From Takashimella koratensis (Eukaryota; Basidiomycota; Tremellomycetes; Trichosporonales; Tetragoniomycetaceae), in the NCBI GenBank assembly GCA_003116875.1, contig BCKT01000016.1, positions 260,051 to 324,050 on the forward strand: a stretch of DNA of 64,000 nucleotides, given 5' to 3'. Below the pieces are notes generated by a model. It saw only the letters and a list, made by a program, of their open reading frames with translations. It had not been told where the DNA came from and searched no databases. Made by a program: the position numbers and the translations under genes. Shown here one piece after another: positions 11,768-26,539 of this stretch (within the stretch, counting starts at the first letter, position 1; every line of letters begins with the position of its first letter).

Positions 11768-14034
11768 ATGACAACGACCGTCAAGTTGCATGGCTTCTCG
11801 TGAGTCCCACCACCCAACGCCCATTACAACCCACACTACATGACCCACGTAGACCGGCCCGCCCGGGAGAGTAACAATCAACTTTGTCCTCCCGGATGAA
11901 TCGGGTTCGGGTGGTGGAATTAATTGGTGGAGAATGTGGACAACCCACGACGCCAGGAACCCAAACCCACCGAACCCATTGACTGACGACACCTCTTATA
12001 GTATGCCCGGTGCACCATCTTCACGAAACTCCAATTCTCGACTCTTCTCCGACGGTTCAATGTCGGTCGATACCTCGATGCTCAGTGCATCACTCAACAC
12101 GCTCATGTCGACCCACTCGATGCAGCCAGACCACGCGAGAATGTCGGATTTTCAAATGACAGGCACCTCCCTCCCGACCCATGCGTTCGACTACAACCTT
12201 GTCTCCCCACACACCTCCCAGTCTGAACTTCCCGGTGCTACATCCCCAAACCAGGTCTTCCATCCACACACCATCTTTGGCCACCTTGGGTTTGGGAACA
12301 ATGACAACAACGACTTTGCATTGGGCAACGACGATGCCATGGGTGGCGATGGACAAGAAGCGAGTCCCGAGCGATCCCGATCGCAGTCGTCGTCTCGATC
12401 TTCTCACCTCGGTAAAGCGCCCGTCAGTCGTACTCGAACAGGCAGGAAAAACTCGACCTCGGGAACTCAGGATACTGGCGGAGGGAGACCGTCGAGCGTT
12501 AGTGCTCAACCCAGGGGTCGCATGTGGCAGCCACCACGCGCTCAGTCATTCCAGGCGACGTCGAGAGCGTTTGCGTTCGGCCTCGACCCTCACCCCGAGG
12601 GCCAGCAAACCGACTCGATCGACTTCAAGCCCAGCTTTTCTGTCCCCGTTGGGTCCGGCCCCCTCCCAGACATGCTGTGGAACCCGGACAGCACGCCGAA
12701 TGTCATGCCCGAGGGGTTCTCAAGTTACGGCGCGAGCGTGGACGATGCGACTTTTGAAGAGTGAGTCGGGGTTGCCCACCCTCTAGTCGTAATAGCTAAT
12801 CGATATCGTGTCGTGACTCTGTTGACAGACTCGTTACGCCCGCGCTCAGTAACCACCACTTGCCCGCGGACGAGTCCAAGAAGCAGAAACGTCGCGAGAG
12901 TCACAACCAAGTCGAGAAACGTCGTAGGGAACATATCAATGCGATGATTGAACGCCTCGGTCAACTTCTTCCACCCGATTTCGAACAGCACAATAATCTA
13001 GACTCTACAATTCTAGACGACGATGAAGATGAACCAGGCGTCGAGCAGTCGTCGTCTAAGAAGAAGGTGAGCGAGAAGCGAGCGGGCAAGGGTGACATGG
13101 GATCGGGAGGTGGGAATGTGTGGGCAAGGGAAAATCTCCGACTGACAGTTTTTCTCCGATCAGGCCAAGCGCGCGTCTATTGCCAAGCAGGCGCCCAAGG
13201 ATTCGGTGCAGAACAAGGGTCAGATCCTGAGCAACAGCGTCTTGTATATTCAGTATGTCTTGGGGTTGTGGTATTGGTCAGAACTCGACTGACATGTTCA
13301 GACAACTGCAGGCTCTGTCCGAGCACCAAGGGAGACGACTGCGTTACCTCGAGAGCCTCTTGTCGGAGAAATCTGTCGGCGGGGTAGGCTTTGTCCCTGC
13401 CCAGCCGCACCTGTGGAACAACACGACCAGTGGACTCGGACTTGGTCTTTCTTCCCGCGACGGCGGCAATCCAGGCAACCACAACTTTCCCAAACTCGAC
13501 GACACCAACCTCGAGGCGATGCGTGCGAGTCCCGAAGTCGAGCAGCTCTCCGCGCTGAGTGGGGACCAGACCTGGATGAGCGGGGAAGTCGGGGTCAACA
13601 TGATGGGCGGAACCCAACAGCCTGTGGAAGGTGGTGTGGTAGCTCCTTTCACAACCGACTCGCCAGCCGACCGAAGGTCGATATCAATGATCACTTCGTC
13701 CCCTGAATCATCGGATAAAAAGGATACATGGGACGCCATGGATTTCTTGGATGATAAAGTGGAAGGATCGCATCGTCCTTCTGACTCGGACGATTACTCG
13801 CCTTCCAACTCGAGTGAAGGTGGAAGGGGTCAGGGAGTGGGAGGGAACGAGTATGACCAGATGCGTCGACACTCGATGCAGCACCAGGTGCAGGGACAGG
13901 GGCAGGGGATGAAGCAGCAACATGATCACGAGTTGCAGATGACTCTACAGGGGATGGGACTGGATATGATTAGTGGAGGTGGGGTGGAGAGTCAAGGTGG
14001 GATCCACGGGATGGGGTGGGGTAGTAACTATTAG
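11768..14034 (+). CDS. Class-B bHLH transcription factor
   Basis: Nuclear DNA-binding regulator. Exons 11768-11799, 12002-12760, 12829-13066, 13164-13252 and 13302-14034 join in frame to 616 aa. The first 260 residues are Ser/Thr/Gln/Asn-rich. The basic region is KRRESHNQVEKRRREHIN (284-301) with His289, Glu293 and Arg297, the H-E-R set of CACGTG binders. Helix 1 follows, then an acidic loop of about 40 residues (DSTILDDDEDEPGVEQ), then helix 2 (GQILSNSVLYIQQLQAL) with leucine spacing that could extend into a short coiled coil. The C-terminal 240 residues are low-complexity, Gly/Gln/Met-rich. The tiny first exon (MTTTVKLHGF) is chosen for its perfect GTGAGT donor and TATAG acceptor; an alternative is an ATG at 11934 read straight into exon 2. 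I cannot assign an orthologue. Confidence 0.8.
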
Positions 14035-14786
14035 GTTCGGGGTGGGGCGGTGGGAAGGGAAGGGGGAAGGGAAGGGGAAGGGAAGGGGAAGGAGGAAAGG
14101 GAGGAAAACAAGGATGGAGAATCTCGGGATGGTCGGAGTAGGGGGAAGGGGGAAGGGTAACGGAAGATCAGCGAGGGATTTCGAAGACGACGGAGTGAGG
14201 TGTTGAGTAATCGTAATGGTGACGGACTGGGTGAAGGGGGACTTGGAGCCGTTCTATCTACGTTGTAGCTGTTAGCTGTTAGGTCAAGGTCGTTATCTAG
14301 TCTAGTCTAGGCAAGGGAGGAGGTCTTGTGATGTTTTGTTCAGGATTTTGACGCGGCGGAGGGATCAGGATTCAGTCGGGTGATCGGTGGTACCTTTTTT
14401 GTAATAGCAGTACTTGGGGGTTAGAGCCTTGAACCTTGCGATGATGTAGGGCAAACACGTGTTTTGGGATTAGGTCATGCGCTGCGGACGATAGCGACAG
14501 AAGAGTGAGAGAGGTTTAAAGGTTATGAGGGGATGACGATGGATTACGGTGAAATGAAAGAAACGAAAGGGGTTTATGATTGGGGTCGAACGGATTAGGA
14601 GCAAAGATTGCAGAGAGAGAAAAAGGCATCCAGTGTGAATGTGAGAGGGTCAAGTCAGCAGTGCGCACAAGAGGTCGTTCTATCGGTTGCATATCTAGAC
14701 TAGTACAACAAAGCTGGAGGTGGGAAGGGGAAGAAGATGAACATTGTTACCATCTTTCGCCACTACGCCACCTGACAACCTTTCTC
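14035..14786. other. Convergent 3' intergenic region with GGGAAG tract
   Basis: Between the stops of the bHLH and transporter genes. A purine tract of repeated GGGAAG/GGGGAA units spans about 14050-14160, and a CACGTG occurs near 14447. No supportable gene. Confidence 0.5.
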
Positions 14787-16772
14787 TCACATGACAATAT
14801 AAAGAGCGATCGCAGCCAGTGCCGTGGAAAGCACAAACATTGCTATATACTGAAGGAGCAAGAAACTAGCCAACGAATCTGCCGAGCCCGCTGGGTTATA
14901 CAACTGGGTAACGACAAGTTGGTTGGCTGCTGACGGAGTTCCCGAAAGCAAGATTGCTACAAAGATCTCAATCTTATTGGTTGCCGGGAACAAAGTCGTT
15001 GTATCCCTTAATGTCTTGACGACAAAGATACCAAAGATAGGTGAAATGATCATCTTGGTGACTGTGAGTGAGATGATAGCTGCGATTGGAAGTTCTTTGA
15101 TTGATTTCGGTAGTTTAAGACGTGCAAAGCTCGCGCCGAGGAGAACGAGAGCGGTAGGTACTGTCACTGCGCCAAGGAAGCTAGCGGTTTCGAGGATGAA
15201 GTAGAGTGGAGGGTAACCGTCGGGAGCGTTGGGCATACGAGTACCGGTCCATCCGTCAGTGGTGGTGAATAATGACTTGAGAGCAGGGACGACGGAGATG
15301 GGGATCCCGAGGATTGTGCCCCATGTAGGAGGAGGGATGTTGCCGAGGATGAAGAGGATACGGCGGAGGATGGAACGTCGAGGAGGAGGGGGAGGGGCAG
15401 GTTCGTGGAATGAGTAAGCCTTGCCGTGGTTGGAACACACGGGGAGGAGAGGTGCCGGAGCAGTGAGGTTGGGTGCAGTCAAGCCCGTAGTTCCCGAACT
15501 AGAAGCGACAGGTTGAAGAACCATGGTCGGTCCATCGCACGGGTTGGCAATGTCCGGTGCGTCGAGAGGGACCGTGGGCGGGATACTACGTGTAGATTCC
15601 ATCATGGATGTAAAACTCTGCGCGCGGGATTTCTTACGCGTAGGAGCCTCACCACCAGCGTACCGAGCGTTGTTGGCGGTGGTGGTTCGGCGAAGAGCAG
15701 CGGAGACGAGCGTCGTGGGTTCGTCCTTGTCCTCGTTGTCGGGTGATCCTAGGGCCGCGGTGCCCGAGGGAGTCGTATGGGTGTGAACAGGTACGTTTGG
15801 GTCGATGTCGTTTGTGCTTTGTTTCTCATCATCGTCCTCTGATCCACTCCCTGACCTTGTCCTCCTCCTTCTCAACCCTGACCCGCGCTTAAACAACCCA
15901 CTCGCAATTTCCATCCTTGCCGACCACCTCTCCTTGAAAGGTAACGGTTCACCCATCATATGATCCTCCCTAAAATCCCAAGCGCAAATCTTGTGTACAC
16001 CCAACGCGAAGAAAGTCGAGTTCATGATGAGGATAAAGATGGCGATATAAGCGACGCCCAAATCGACGTCGGTAGCTGGGTTGAAGGGCGGGGACTGGGC
16101 CATGACTTGGACAACGGCGGTAGGGAGGTTACCCCAGTTGGAGATAAGGCCAGCAACGAGAATCCCCCATCGGAAATCGGCAGGAACCCAGAAGAGCTCT
16201 TTGATAACAAACGCCAGTGTGAGACCGATCAATTGGTACATGACCGCCATCATCGCGAGCGGTCCAAACGCTTTGATGTTTTCGGATGTAAAGGCGGAGA
16301 CCATAGAGGAGAAGATTAGGCATGGGAGGCCAATGTTCTAGATAGTGTTAGTGGGTCACGTTGGTTGTTGGCAGAGGGAAATGAGGGAAGAGGTAGGTAA
16401 GGCATGGTGACTTGTTGGACAACGGCAAGCAGGAGCCACCAGGAACGCCTCGCCCCCGTGATGGCCCTCATGACCCCGCTGGAGCACAACCCCCGCTGGT
16501 CCAAACCACTCACCATGGTCAAAATGCTCACGCCCTTTGCGTTCTGAGGCGGAAAGATTCCCTTTTTCGTGATCGCAAAGCCGACCATGATACATAACGC
16601 CATCTTGAGCGTTGGCGAGAACGCTACGAGGTTGGGGTTCAGCTCAGCTCTGGTGTTTCGGCTTGATCATGTCTAGTAGTCTGTACTCTAGATTATGGAA
16701 TCGGGAGTATGGACTCTAGAGTCTGGACTCACCCTTGTAGATGATCGTCCCAGCCGACTCGGACGAGGACAT
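14787..16772 (-). CDS. Auxin-efflux-carrier (AEC/ECM3-type) membrane transporter
   Basis: Predicted multi-pass transporter of the AEC superfamily, related to fungal Ecm3-like proteins; its substrate is unknown. Exons 16772-16733, 16623-16514 and 16337-14787 join in frame to 566 aa. N-terminal spans include KMALCIMVGFAITKKG, the segment around GPLAMMAVMYQLIGL, and GLISNWGNLPTAVVQVM, whose Asn-Leu-Pro is typical of the family. A charged, Ser/Thr-rich cytosolic loop of about 200 residues follows. The C-terminal half has further spans, including LPIAAIISLTVTKM, IFVAILLSGTPSAANQLVV and the last span near the stop. The start is fixed by the short exon MSSSESAGTIIYK, whose phase-1 donor fits exon 2. 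Confidence 0.82.
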
Positions 16773-18035
16773 GGTGGGTGACGTTGACGTATGGCGGGTG
16801 ACGGTGGGGTTGAGGTCAAGAACAGCGGGTTGAAGTGTAGGAAAGGTTGACCGTATCGGTAAAGGTGCAGAGAAAGGAGGAGCGTGGGAGAAGGATGTAG
16901 AGATGAATTCACAGGGGGAAGTCGTGTGAGCCAGAGCAAGGAGGAGGGCGTGCGATCTCGAGGTAGCGTAGAGTGAGATACAGCGTTCGTTGGTTCTTCA
17001 CAACCAAGTTGAGAGTCGAGTTGAGAATGGAGTAGAGTAGAGTAACGAGACAACGAGAATTTTACCGTGTACACCAATGACAAGTCTACCGGTGTGGTCT
17101 ACCTTGTGGTCTCCCGAATCCGACTCCCGAATATCGACCCGTGTCGGTGCGGTCGAGTCAAAAAAGCGAAATATGTACAAGCGATCGCGAAGCGTGAGCT
17201 GTGCTAGTTGTGCTATGTTGAGCGATTGGGCGATTGGGAGATTGAGCGAGGGAAGAGTAAAGAGGGGGTAAAAGGTAAAGCGCCCACTTGGATTGGGTCC
17301 GAAGGGGAGGAGCTCTCAGAGTGGTGCTTAAATTAGATCAAGACCTTGGGTTGCCGCCCACAGCGCGGTGTGTGGGATCTATACAAAGCCCAGGACAGGA
17401 GAAGGAGAAGCAGTAAGAGGGAGAAAGAAGGACAGAGAGTGTAGCGTGTGTTGCCTGCCTGCTTGCCTGCTGCCTGCCCTGACTCCATCACATGTACAAG
17501 TCGGGATCTTCTCCGAGTTGTTTTGCGCCGAACCGGGGACTTAACTCGGTCCTATCCTGGATGAATCCTAGAGTGCATGGAACCACTGCCGACGGAGTGG
17601 CTGCCGTAGCCGCCGTAGCCCGTAGCTCCCAATCCAAAGCCCCTTACCCCACCTACCAATCGCCACCAAACTCGTCCGCCTCCCGAAGCGGTATTCGGGA
17701 CTTCGGCTTCCCCCGGGCTCGCATCGGCCGACACTCCTCGACCAATCAGATCAGATCCCACCGCTTCACTCGGGGTACTTTGGGCAATGCATACATACAG
17801 TTCACAAGCAAGTCTACAGTCTCTGGGTGCTTGGATCCTCTAGATATGTGGGAAATGGTTGGTTATGAATGAGACGTCATGAATGAGTTGAACGTGTTGA
17901 GGCATAAGTTGCACTGTCCGCTGCTTGTGTGGCGTGTTGTAGGGAAAGATGCTGGATGCTGAAGACGCCCTCTGCCCTATGCCCTCTGCCCTCTGCCCTC
18001 TGCCCTCTACCCTCTGCCCTATGCCCATCGAGCAC
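16773..18035. other. Intergenic region, transporter promoter side
   Basis: It holds the upstream region of the transporter (minus) and the 3' flank of the LRR gene. A CTGCC-rich run lies near 17450-17480. One 126-codon ORF (17492-17872, plus) has a real ATG but no recognisable features and overlaps similar-sized antisense frames, so I do not call it. Confidence 0.45.
17967..18026. repeat. 7-bp CTCTGCC tandem repeat
   Basis: About eight imperfect copies of CTCTGCC (variants CTATGCC and CTCTACC) ending ten bases from the stop codon of the minus-strand LRR gene. It therefore probably lies in that gene's 3' UTR as a GGCAGAG repeat. Confidence 0.9.
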
Positions 18036-19967
18036 CTACTCGTCCTCCTCCCCATCCTCATCCTCCTCGTCCAAGGTCCACTCGTCCTCATCCTGCTCCA
18101 AGAACGTCAAACAGCCCGGCGAACATCCCATCCACTTTATCGGAAACACTTCCCCACTCTTCTCCCCCCATTTGACCTCGGCCCACTCATACCTCTCCTC
18201 AGCCGGGTGCAGGAACAGCCGCTGTGTCGGCCTCGAGGTGGGCGGAGGTGCGAATTCGTCCAAGATCATATGACGAGGTGATGGGCATGCGGAGAAGAAT
18301 GGGTTGAGCGAAGCATCGTCCGGAGGTGCAACTTTAGAGGTGGAAGGGTATCGGTCAACAGAGCCTTGGTGTCGAGATACAAGCTGTTGCGAGTACTGGT
18401 AGTCTGCCGATTTGAGGACCTGGATAACTCGTACGAGGTCAGACTCGGCAAGTTGAGGTATGGAATCGTGCATCGCGGCGGCAGAGAGGAGGGGGTGCTG
18501 GCTAGTTTGAGCGACCCAGTCAAAGTGTGTAACGAACGGTGCGAGGTTCTTGGAGCCCTGCGGCGAGATGAGAAGGTTGAGGCAGAGGTCGCGAAGCTTG
18601 GGGACAGGGTCGGACTGGTGCGATACGAGAGGAGAGAGAATTCGTTTGGGTGCGGCGGGAGCGGAGTTCGGAGTAGCCGCAGTGGGGTCGGTTGGACGCA
18701 GGAGCCAGGGGTTGGGGTGTGTGGAGAAGAGCTCGAGCGAGAGGTTTAAGATGGAAGATGGGAGGTAGGTCTGGAGTCAGCTAGGCAGACGAAGGGACGC
18801 ACAATTTTGTTGTTGCTAATGTTGAGTTCTTTCAGGTGTCGAAGCTGACCAATGGCCGCTGGCAGGCTCGTTAATTGGTTTGATCCTGCCCGTGTCAGCC
18901 AACATTGATTGAAGAACAGTTGTCATCCACTTACTCAAGCTCAACAGAGTGAGGTTAGGGATCTCGAATAACGCGGTAGGTAGCCTAACAAGTCAGCATG
19001 GTACCCAGTGAACCTGAAAATGACCTCACTTTGTCAAGTAGTTGCTGTTGAGCAAAATCTCAAAGTTCATCTTCGCTGCCTCCGTTGGGGCCTGGAAGGC
19101 AGCGACGAACCCAGTTTTACTCCGACTGATAGCGCGCCTCGTGGCTATCGCCGTCGCCGAGGTGGGTTTCTCGATGTGTGGAGGCGCGAGTAAGGGCCGT
19201 GTGGTGGTGAGACTTGGAGCAGCGGGGGGAGCCTCAGCCGATGTCGGGTTGTTGTTGACGCTCGCGAAGAAGGAGGCAGAGGAAGTGACGGGGAGAGAGG
19301 TGGTACGGCCCATAGAACGGTGTTCGAGCAAGCGGCCGAGCGGGGAGGGGGCACCGAGAGGGGAGGGAGCGGAGGGAGAGAGGGGTCGGTTGGCGAGGGC
19401 AGGCGAGGCGGTAGGGGAACGTGTCTCCGGAAGGGTGACGAGGTTGCGCAGGTCGGAAATCTTGTTGGAGAGTCGGTCGAGCCCAACACCGCTGCTCAGG
19501 TTAGCTGTGTCAGAATGGGTAGGGGCAGGAGGTGATTAAGGTTGTCATAGAAACAGGAGAGAGAGTTGGTCCTGGGTCAGCACTTACCCCAGGTCAAGTT
19601 TCCCACTTGCCGAGTCCACACATTGTGCGACTTTTGCCTGCATCCACTCGTCACTGTTGATAGGGTAGCTTCGTGGGAAATCTCCATTGTCACTACTGCT
19701 ACCTGTATCGAAGGGACTGACACTGCCATGCCGTGTATGGCCATAGGGAGAGGATGGGAAGACGGTGGGGATCCCGTGGTCATGTTTACGCGGTTTGGGG
19801 AGGTGAGAGGTAGATGAAGACGGGTGACGAGGGGTGAATGAAGACGAGGCAGGGCCGGTGTTTAGGTCGATAGGACCGAGGAGGGTCGCGGCGAAGGGGA
19901 GAGGCTTGGAGGGGGTGGAGAGGTCTGGCATAGGCCGTGAGGCGGCGGAGAAGGGGTCGAGGACCAT
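18036..19967 (-). CDS. Leucine-rich-repeat protein
   Basis: Probable intracellular protein-interaction scaffold; no specific function recognised. Exons 19967-19588, 19491-19030, 18984-18935, 18885-18803 and 18770-18036 join in frame to 569 aa. About 240 N-terminal residues are Ser/Pro-rich, apart from an early LRR-like piece (SASGKLDLGGVGLDRLSNKI and a following LRNLVTLPE). The main LRRs are around LPTALFEIPNLTLLSLRSNQ, LTSLPAAIGQLRHLKELNI and SNNKITYLPSSI. After them a helical region follows, and the protein ends in a run of Asp/Glu (EDEDGEEDE). The open frame reaches upstream only from a GTG at 20051, so I start at the ATG at 19967. It is divergent from CDC48. Confidence 0.75.
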
Positions 19968-20233
19968 GACGGTGATGGTGTTGGGGGTGGTGTGGGATGT
20001 TGGGATGTTGAAGGACCGAGGGATGTCTCGCGACTTTGTTTGGTCAGACACGGGTATCAGGGACTGTCAATGGTAAAAATGGATACACCGTGGAGTGAAT
20101 GTGGGAAAGCCATAACTGCACCCCCCATTTAGGTTAAACTCATGGTACCTAAGGGGAGAAGATGCTATGGAGAGTGCCTGTTTTGGCCAAGGGGCACACC
20201 GGTCTGAGGAAGACGCGCATGTGCCGTCGTCAT

Positions 20234-20256
20234 TGTGTGTGTGTGTGTGTGTGTGT
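20234..20256. repeat. (TG)n microsatellite in LRR/CDC48 divergent promoter
   Basis: About eleven TG dinucleotides with one interruption at the end, about 130 bp upstream of the CDC48 ATG within the 420-bp head-to-head intergenic region (19968-20387). No other feature is evident there. Confidence 0.9.
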
Positions 20257-20387
20257 CTGTGTCGGATGTTCCCCTGAATTCCATAGTCGACCGTATCACC
20301 TCAACCTTGCCACTGCCTTTTCCTCATCCTTACCTCACCCCATCCCCTTCCCTCACAGTTGACAACCTAGCCTATATCGTCAACACC

Positions 20388-23742
<3,355 letters not shown>

Positions 23743-23984
23743 ATTGTCGGTCGAAGCGTCAGGGAGCCGTGTGTCATCGCCCTCTCGAGAAGCGCAGGTA
23801 GCGTTGTCTCTGACTATTCGCTGCGCCGGCGATGGTCTGTTTCCTGTTTCACTTCTATATCATTCATTGAAAAGCAATTGTTAGATAGCGATATGGCCGT
23901 ATGAATCCGTGAATGAAGTCCATATTTGCAAGGGTGCCGAGGTGCTAGCATGCCTGTGTACAAGAGTGCGAGAGGGCGAGGGTG
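23743..23984. other. Short convergent intergenic region
   Basis: 242 bp between the CDC48 and NUDIX stop codons. Nothing beyond 3' flanking sequence is seen. Confidence 0.5.
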
Positions 23985-24881
23985 TCAATATTGAATCTGC
24001 TCTAAATCTACCCCATTCTTCGACTCTTCAAATGCCAACCACCACGAAGGGGATCCAGACGCATCGTAGTGCACTCGACCACGCAACGCGCGTCTTGTGC
24101 TGGTCTCAAGTGCGACTTTGACCAAGGGAGCCAAGTAAGCGCGAGCTTCGGGCCACTGAATAAAAGTCATGGTAAGCTGTCTGACTAACCCTCTGGTCAA
24201 AGCTCGACTACGAATTGAGGCTGGGGGACGTACCATTTGATCATAAGGTACTTGAGAGAGCGTAAACCAACTCGGCTGCATCTCTTCGCTCCTGCTCAAG
24301 GTGTAAGCGATATCACTGGACATGGGCTGGAGAGGATGAGAGATGAGGAGAGGTAGGAGGCAAGACGTACGCCTTTGGATTGCCTGACCAAGTGAGACAG
24401 GTGTATATTGTGATATGTACCGTCTCCCCTTTCCCCCCTCCGCCATCACTTCGGGGTGACCTAGTGACGAATAGGTCTCCGGCGTATGCCAAGTCGGAAT
24501 CATCGATAATTACTCCACACTCTTCGGCGACTTCACGAATTGCACATCCTCTTATCGATTCCCCCAGTTCCAGCTTTCCCCCAAATCCATTGTACCTAAC
24601 TCGGCAAGTGAGCAAGTTGAACTCAGTCATGGTACGGTTAGAGGTGGTGGTGGGATATAAGTGACGTACAGGCCTTTGCCGAACCCGCGGAGTTTGAGAC
24701 CGAGGAGGACGCGAGGGAGGGTAGGGACGGAGGAGTCGAGGAGGAAGATGAGGGTGAAGCGGCGAGCCGGACTGAGCAAGGGGGAAGCGAGGTGCAAGCT
24801 GGAAGATGAGGAAGAAGAAGCGTCTGGGAAAGTGGAGAAGGGGTTGAGAAGGATGTTGCGAAATGGGTTCGGCGTGATCAT
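23985..24881 (-). CDS. NUDIX hydrolase, MTH1/NUDT1-like
   Basis: Likely sanitises oxidised purine nucleoside triphosphates (for example 8-oxo-dGTP) by pyrophosphohydrolysis. Exons 24881-24670, 24595-24371, 24315-24234 and 24155-23985 join in frame to 229 aa. The Nudix box is complete: Gly77, Glu83, Arg91-Glu92, Glu95-Glu96 and Gly98 in the GX5EX7REUXEEXGU pattern. It is preceded by YNGFGG, which resembles the FNGFGGK of MTH1. Downstream, PSWFTLSQVPYDQMWPEA matches the MTH1-type segment with the purine-contacting Trp-Pro. An N-terminal Ser-rich extension of about 45 residues is extra. The start is at the ATG at 24881; the upstream open frame begins with GTG. Confidence 0.82.
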
Positions 24882-25225
24882 TGTAGATTGGCCAGAGGGT
24901 GAAGGGTAGATAGAGTCTAATCTTAACGGATAGTCTAATACCGACACCCGGTGGATTTTTTTACATACCCCCTACACCCTCCCTCCACTTATTCGGTCCC
25001 CTTCCGCTCCCTACTTGCTCGTCTACCTCGTTTTCCTCCTGATTTATCTTCCTCTCTCTCCCCTCCTTTCTCTACATCCTCCTCGACTTCTCCACTATGC
25101 CGCTCCAAGCCTCCTCATCCAGCCCCTGTTCATCCTCATCATCTCCCGTGCCCGCTTCGTCCCAGAGTTCGATTCTCAGAATCAAGTGATCAGACTTGAA
25201 TGTGTACATATACAACCATCTATCA
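24882..25225. other. Intergenic region NUDIX / Cys-rich gene
   Basis: 344 bp, pyrimidine-rich on the plus strand. It must hold the NUDIX promoter and the 3' end of the Cys-rich gene. Nothing else recognised. Confidence 0.45.
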
Positions 25226-25888
25226 CTACCATACCGAACGTCTTTGCTTTGCGACTTTGACTGGTTTGTACTGACGAGCAGCGATGATTCGCTCCGCCGC
25301 CGTCAGAGTCCGTCGTTTGGGCAAGTCACGCTTGAACTGTTGGCTACTTTGCGAACCACCACCGCAAGTCTGCGAGGCAGTCTGGTCAGTCGTAGAATTG
25401 AGCCCGTTCCCGTTCCTTTGTCAGCAAGCGGGTGGATCTATCTCTCTTGGGGGAGAGGACAAGTCTCACGGATGGACAGGAAGAACCGGAAGTGCTGGCC
25501 GTCAAGGACCCGGTGGATGCGTCATACCCGCAATCGGCATAGAAAAAGGGTTGACAGAAATATCTGATGAGAATATGTCAATTTTGTTGAACGACGGTGA
25601 CAGTCAAGGGAGGGAGGGAGTAAAGGAGGGAAGGAGGGAGGGAGGGTATATATGCAAGTCGAGCAAACGTCCAGAAGTCCAAACCTACCGGCATACGGCG
25701 GTCGATGCTTGCGAATTAAAGGTGCAGGGAGCTCCCTGGTAGGTAACCTGTGAAGCGTCCGGACAATTGTAGTAACAGGTGACACCGTTGGACGTCGTGC
25801 TTCGTTTCCCCTCGGTATGTGTTGAGACGGCTTGAAAAGATGTCCCGATTGTCATGAGGGCGATAACAAAGACCAAGTAGACCAGCAT
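25226..25888 (-). CDS. Small secreted cysteine-rich protein with dibasic sites
   Basis: Exons 25888-25689, 25563-25470 and 25381-25226 join in frame to 149 aa. A hydrophobic N-terminus (LVYLVFVIALMTIG) looks like a signal peptide with cleavage near residue 20-22. The mature part has eight Cys in a C-x3-C, C, C-x2-C, C, C, C order (first pair Cys38/Cys42), consistent with a disulfide-stabilised small secreted protein. Lys-Arg pairs at 28-29, 115-116 and 120-121 are possible Kex2 sites; the last two flank DLP and would release a basic C-terminal peptide. No family is recognised; an effector- or peptide-precursor role is speculation. Intron 1 contains a GGGA-rich purine tract on the plus strand. 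A TATATAGG box lies about 150 bp upstream. Confidence 0.65.
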
Positions 25889-26539
25889 GGCGCTCGAGTT
25901 GATGAAAGATATTACCTTGGGCAGGAGGAGTGCAGGAAAAAGAAGAAGAAAGCTGCAAGAAGTTGAGAAGCAAGAAGAATAGGGCTGGGAGCAAGTGTTT
26001 TGTTCACACACTTGGCGAAACAGGTCTAGGGCTTTCTTTCCCTATATATGAATTACGCCTCCTTGATGTTCTTTGGACGGGGTAAGAGCAGCAGGAGGAG
26101 GAGGAGTTGACGCTGTTCAAACGCTCACGCCAGCCAAGGATGGTACGGCGCCACCGACCAACGCCCCCCATGTCTCATCCGTAAGAAAGGGAAGGCACGG
26201 GCCCTGTTTTTGGGAATTGGCCTTGGCAAAGACAGACACAAACATGCAAGGGGTTTCCAGTGCGGTCTCCGTGTCCGTTGATTGATGCTGCATGCTTGTC
26301 AAAGTCCTTACCCATGGGTTTACCTATTCATGCTTGGTTCCAGTGCCAAGCAAGCATCAACCATCCGATGATCTAATGCCACTCAGAGGCTTGAGATTGC
26401 TATGACAAGTACTGACCTCTGCTAGGTGGCACACCCCAACTACCTCCACCATACACGTATGCGCAATCCAATTTGACTCTCTCATGCTTCTGGCCTACCC
26501 ACCCCACCACTCCCCTACCCCGGCCCCAACCCCTTCGCC
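25889..26539. promoter_or_regulatory. Divergent promoter Cys-rich gene / derlin
   Basis: Head-to-head region of 0.65 kb. A TATATA element near 26041-26048 is suitably placed for the Cys-rich gene on the minus strand. The pyrimidine-rich stretch next to the derlin ATG is typical of leaders in this window. A 61-codon ORF here is not supported. Confidence 0.4.

Noticed and set aside
17492..17872. 126-codon plus-strand ORF
   Set aside because: No recognisable domain, no splice-supported extension and comparable antisense frames; probably chance in GC-rich DNA.
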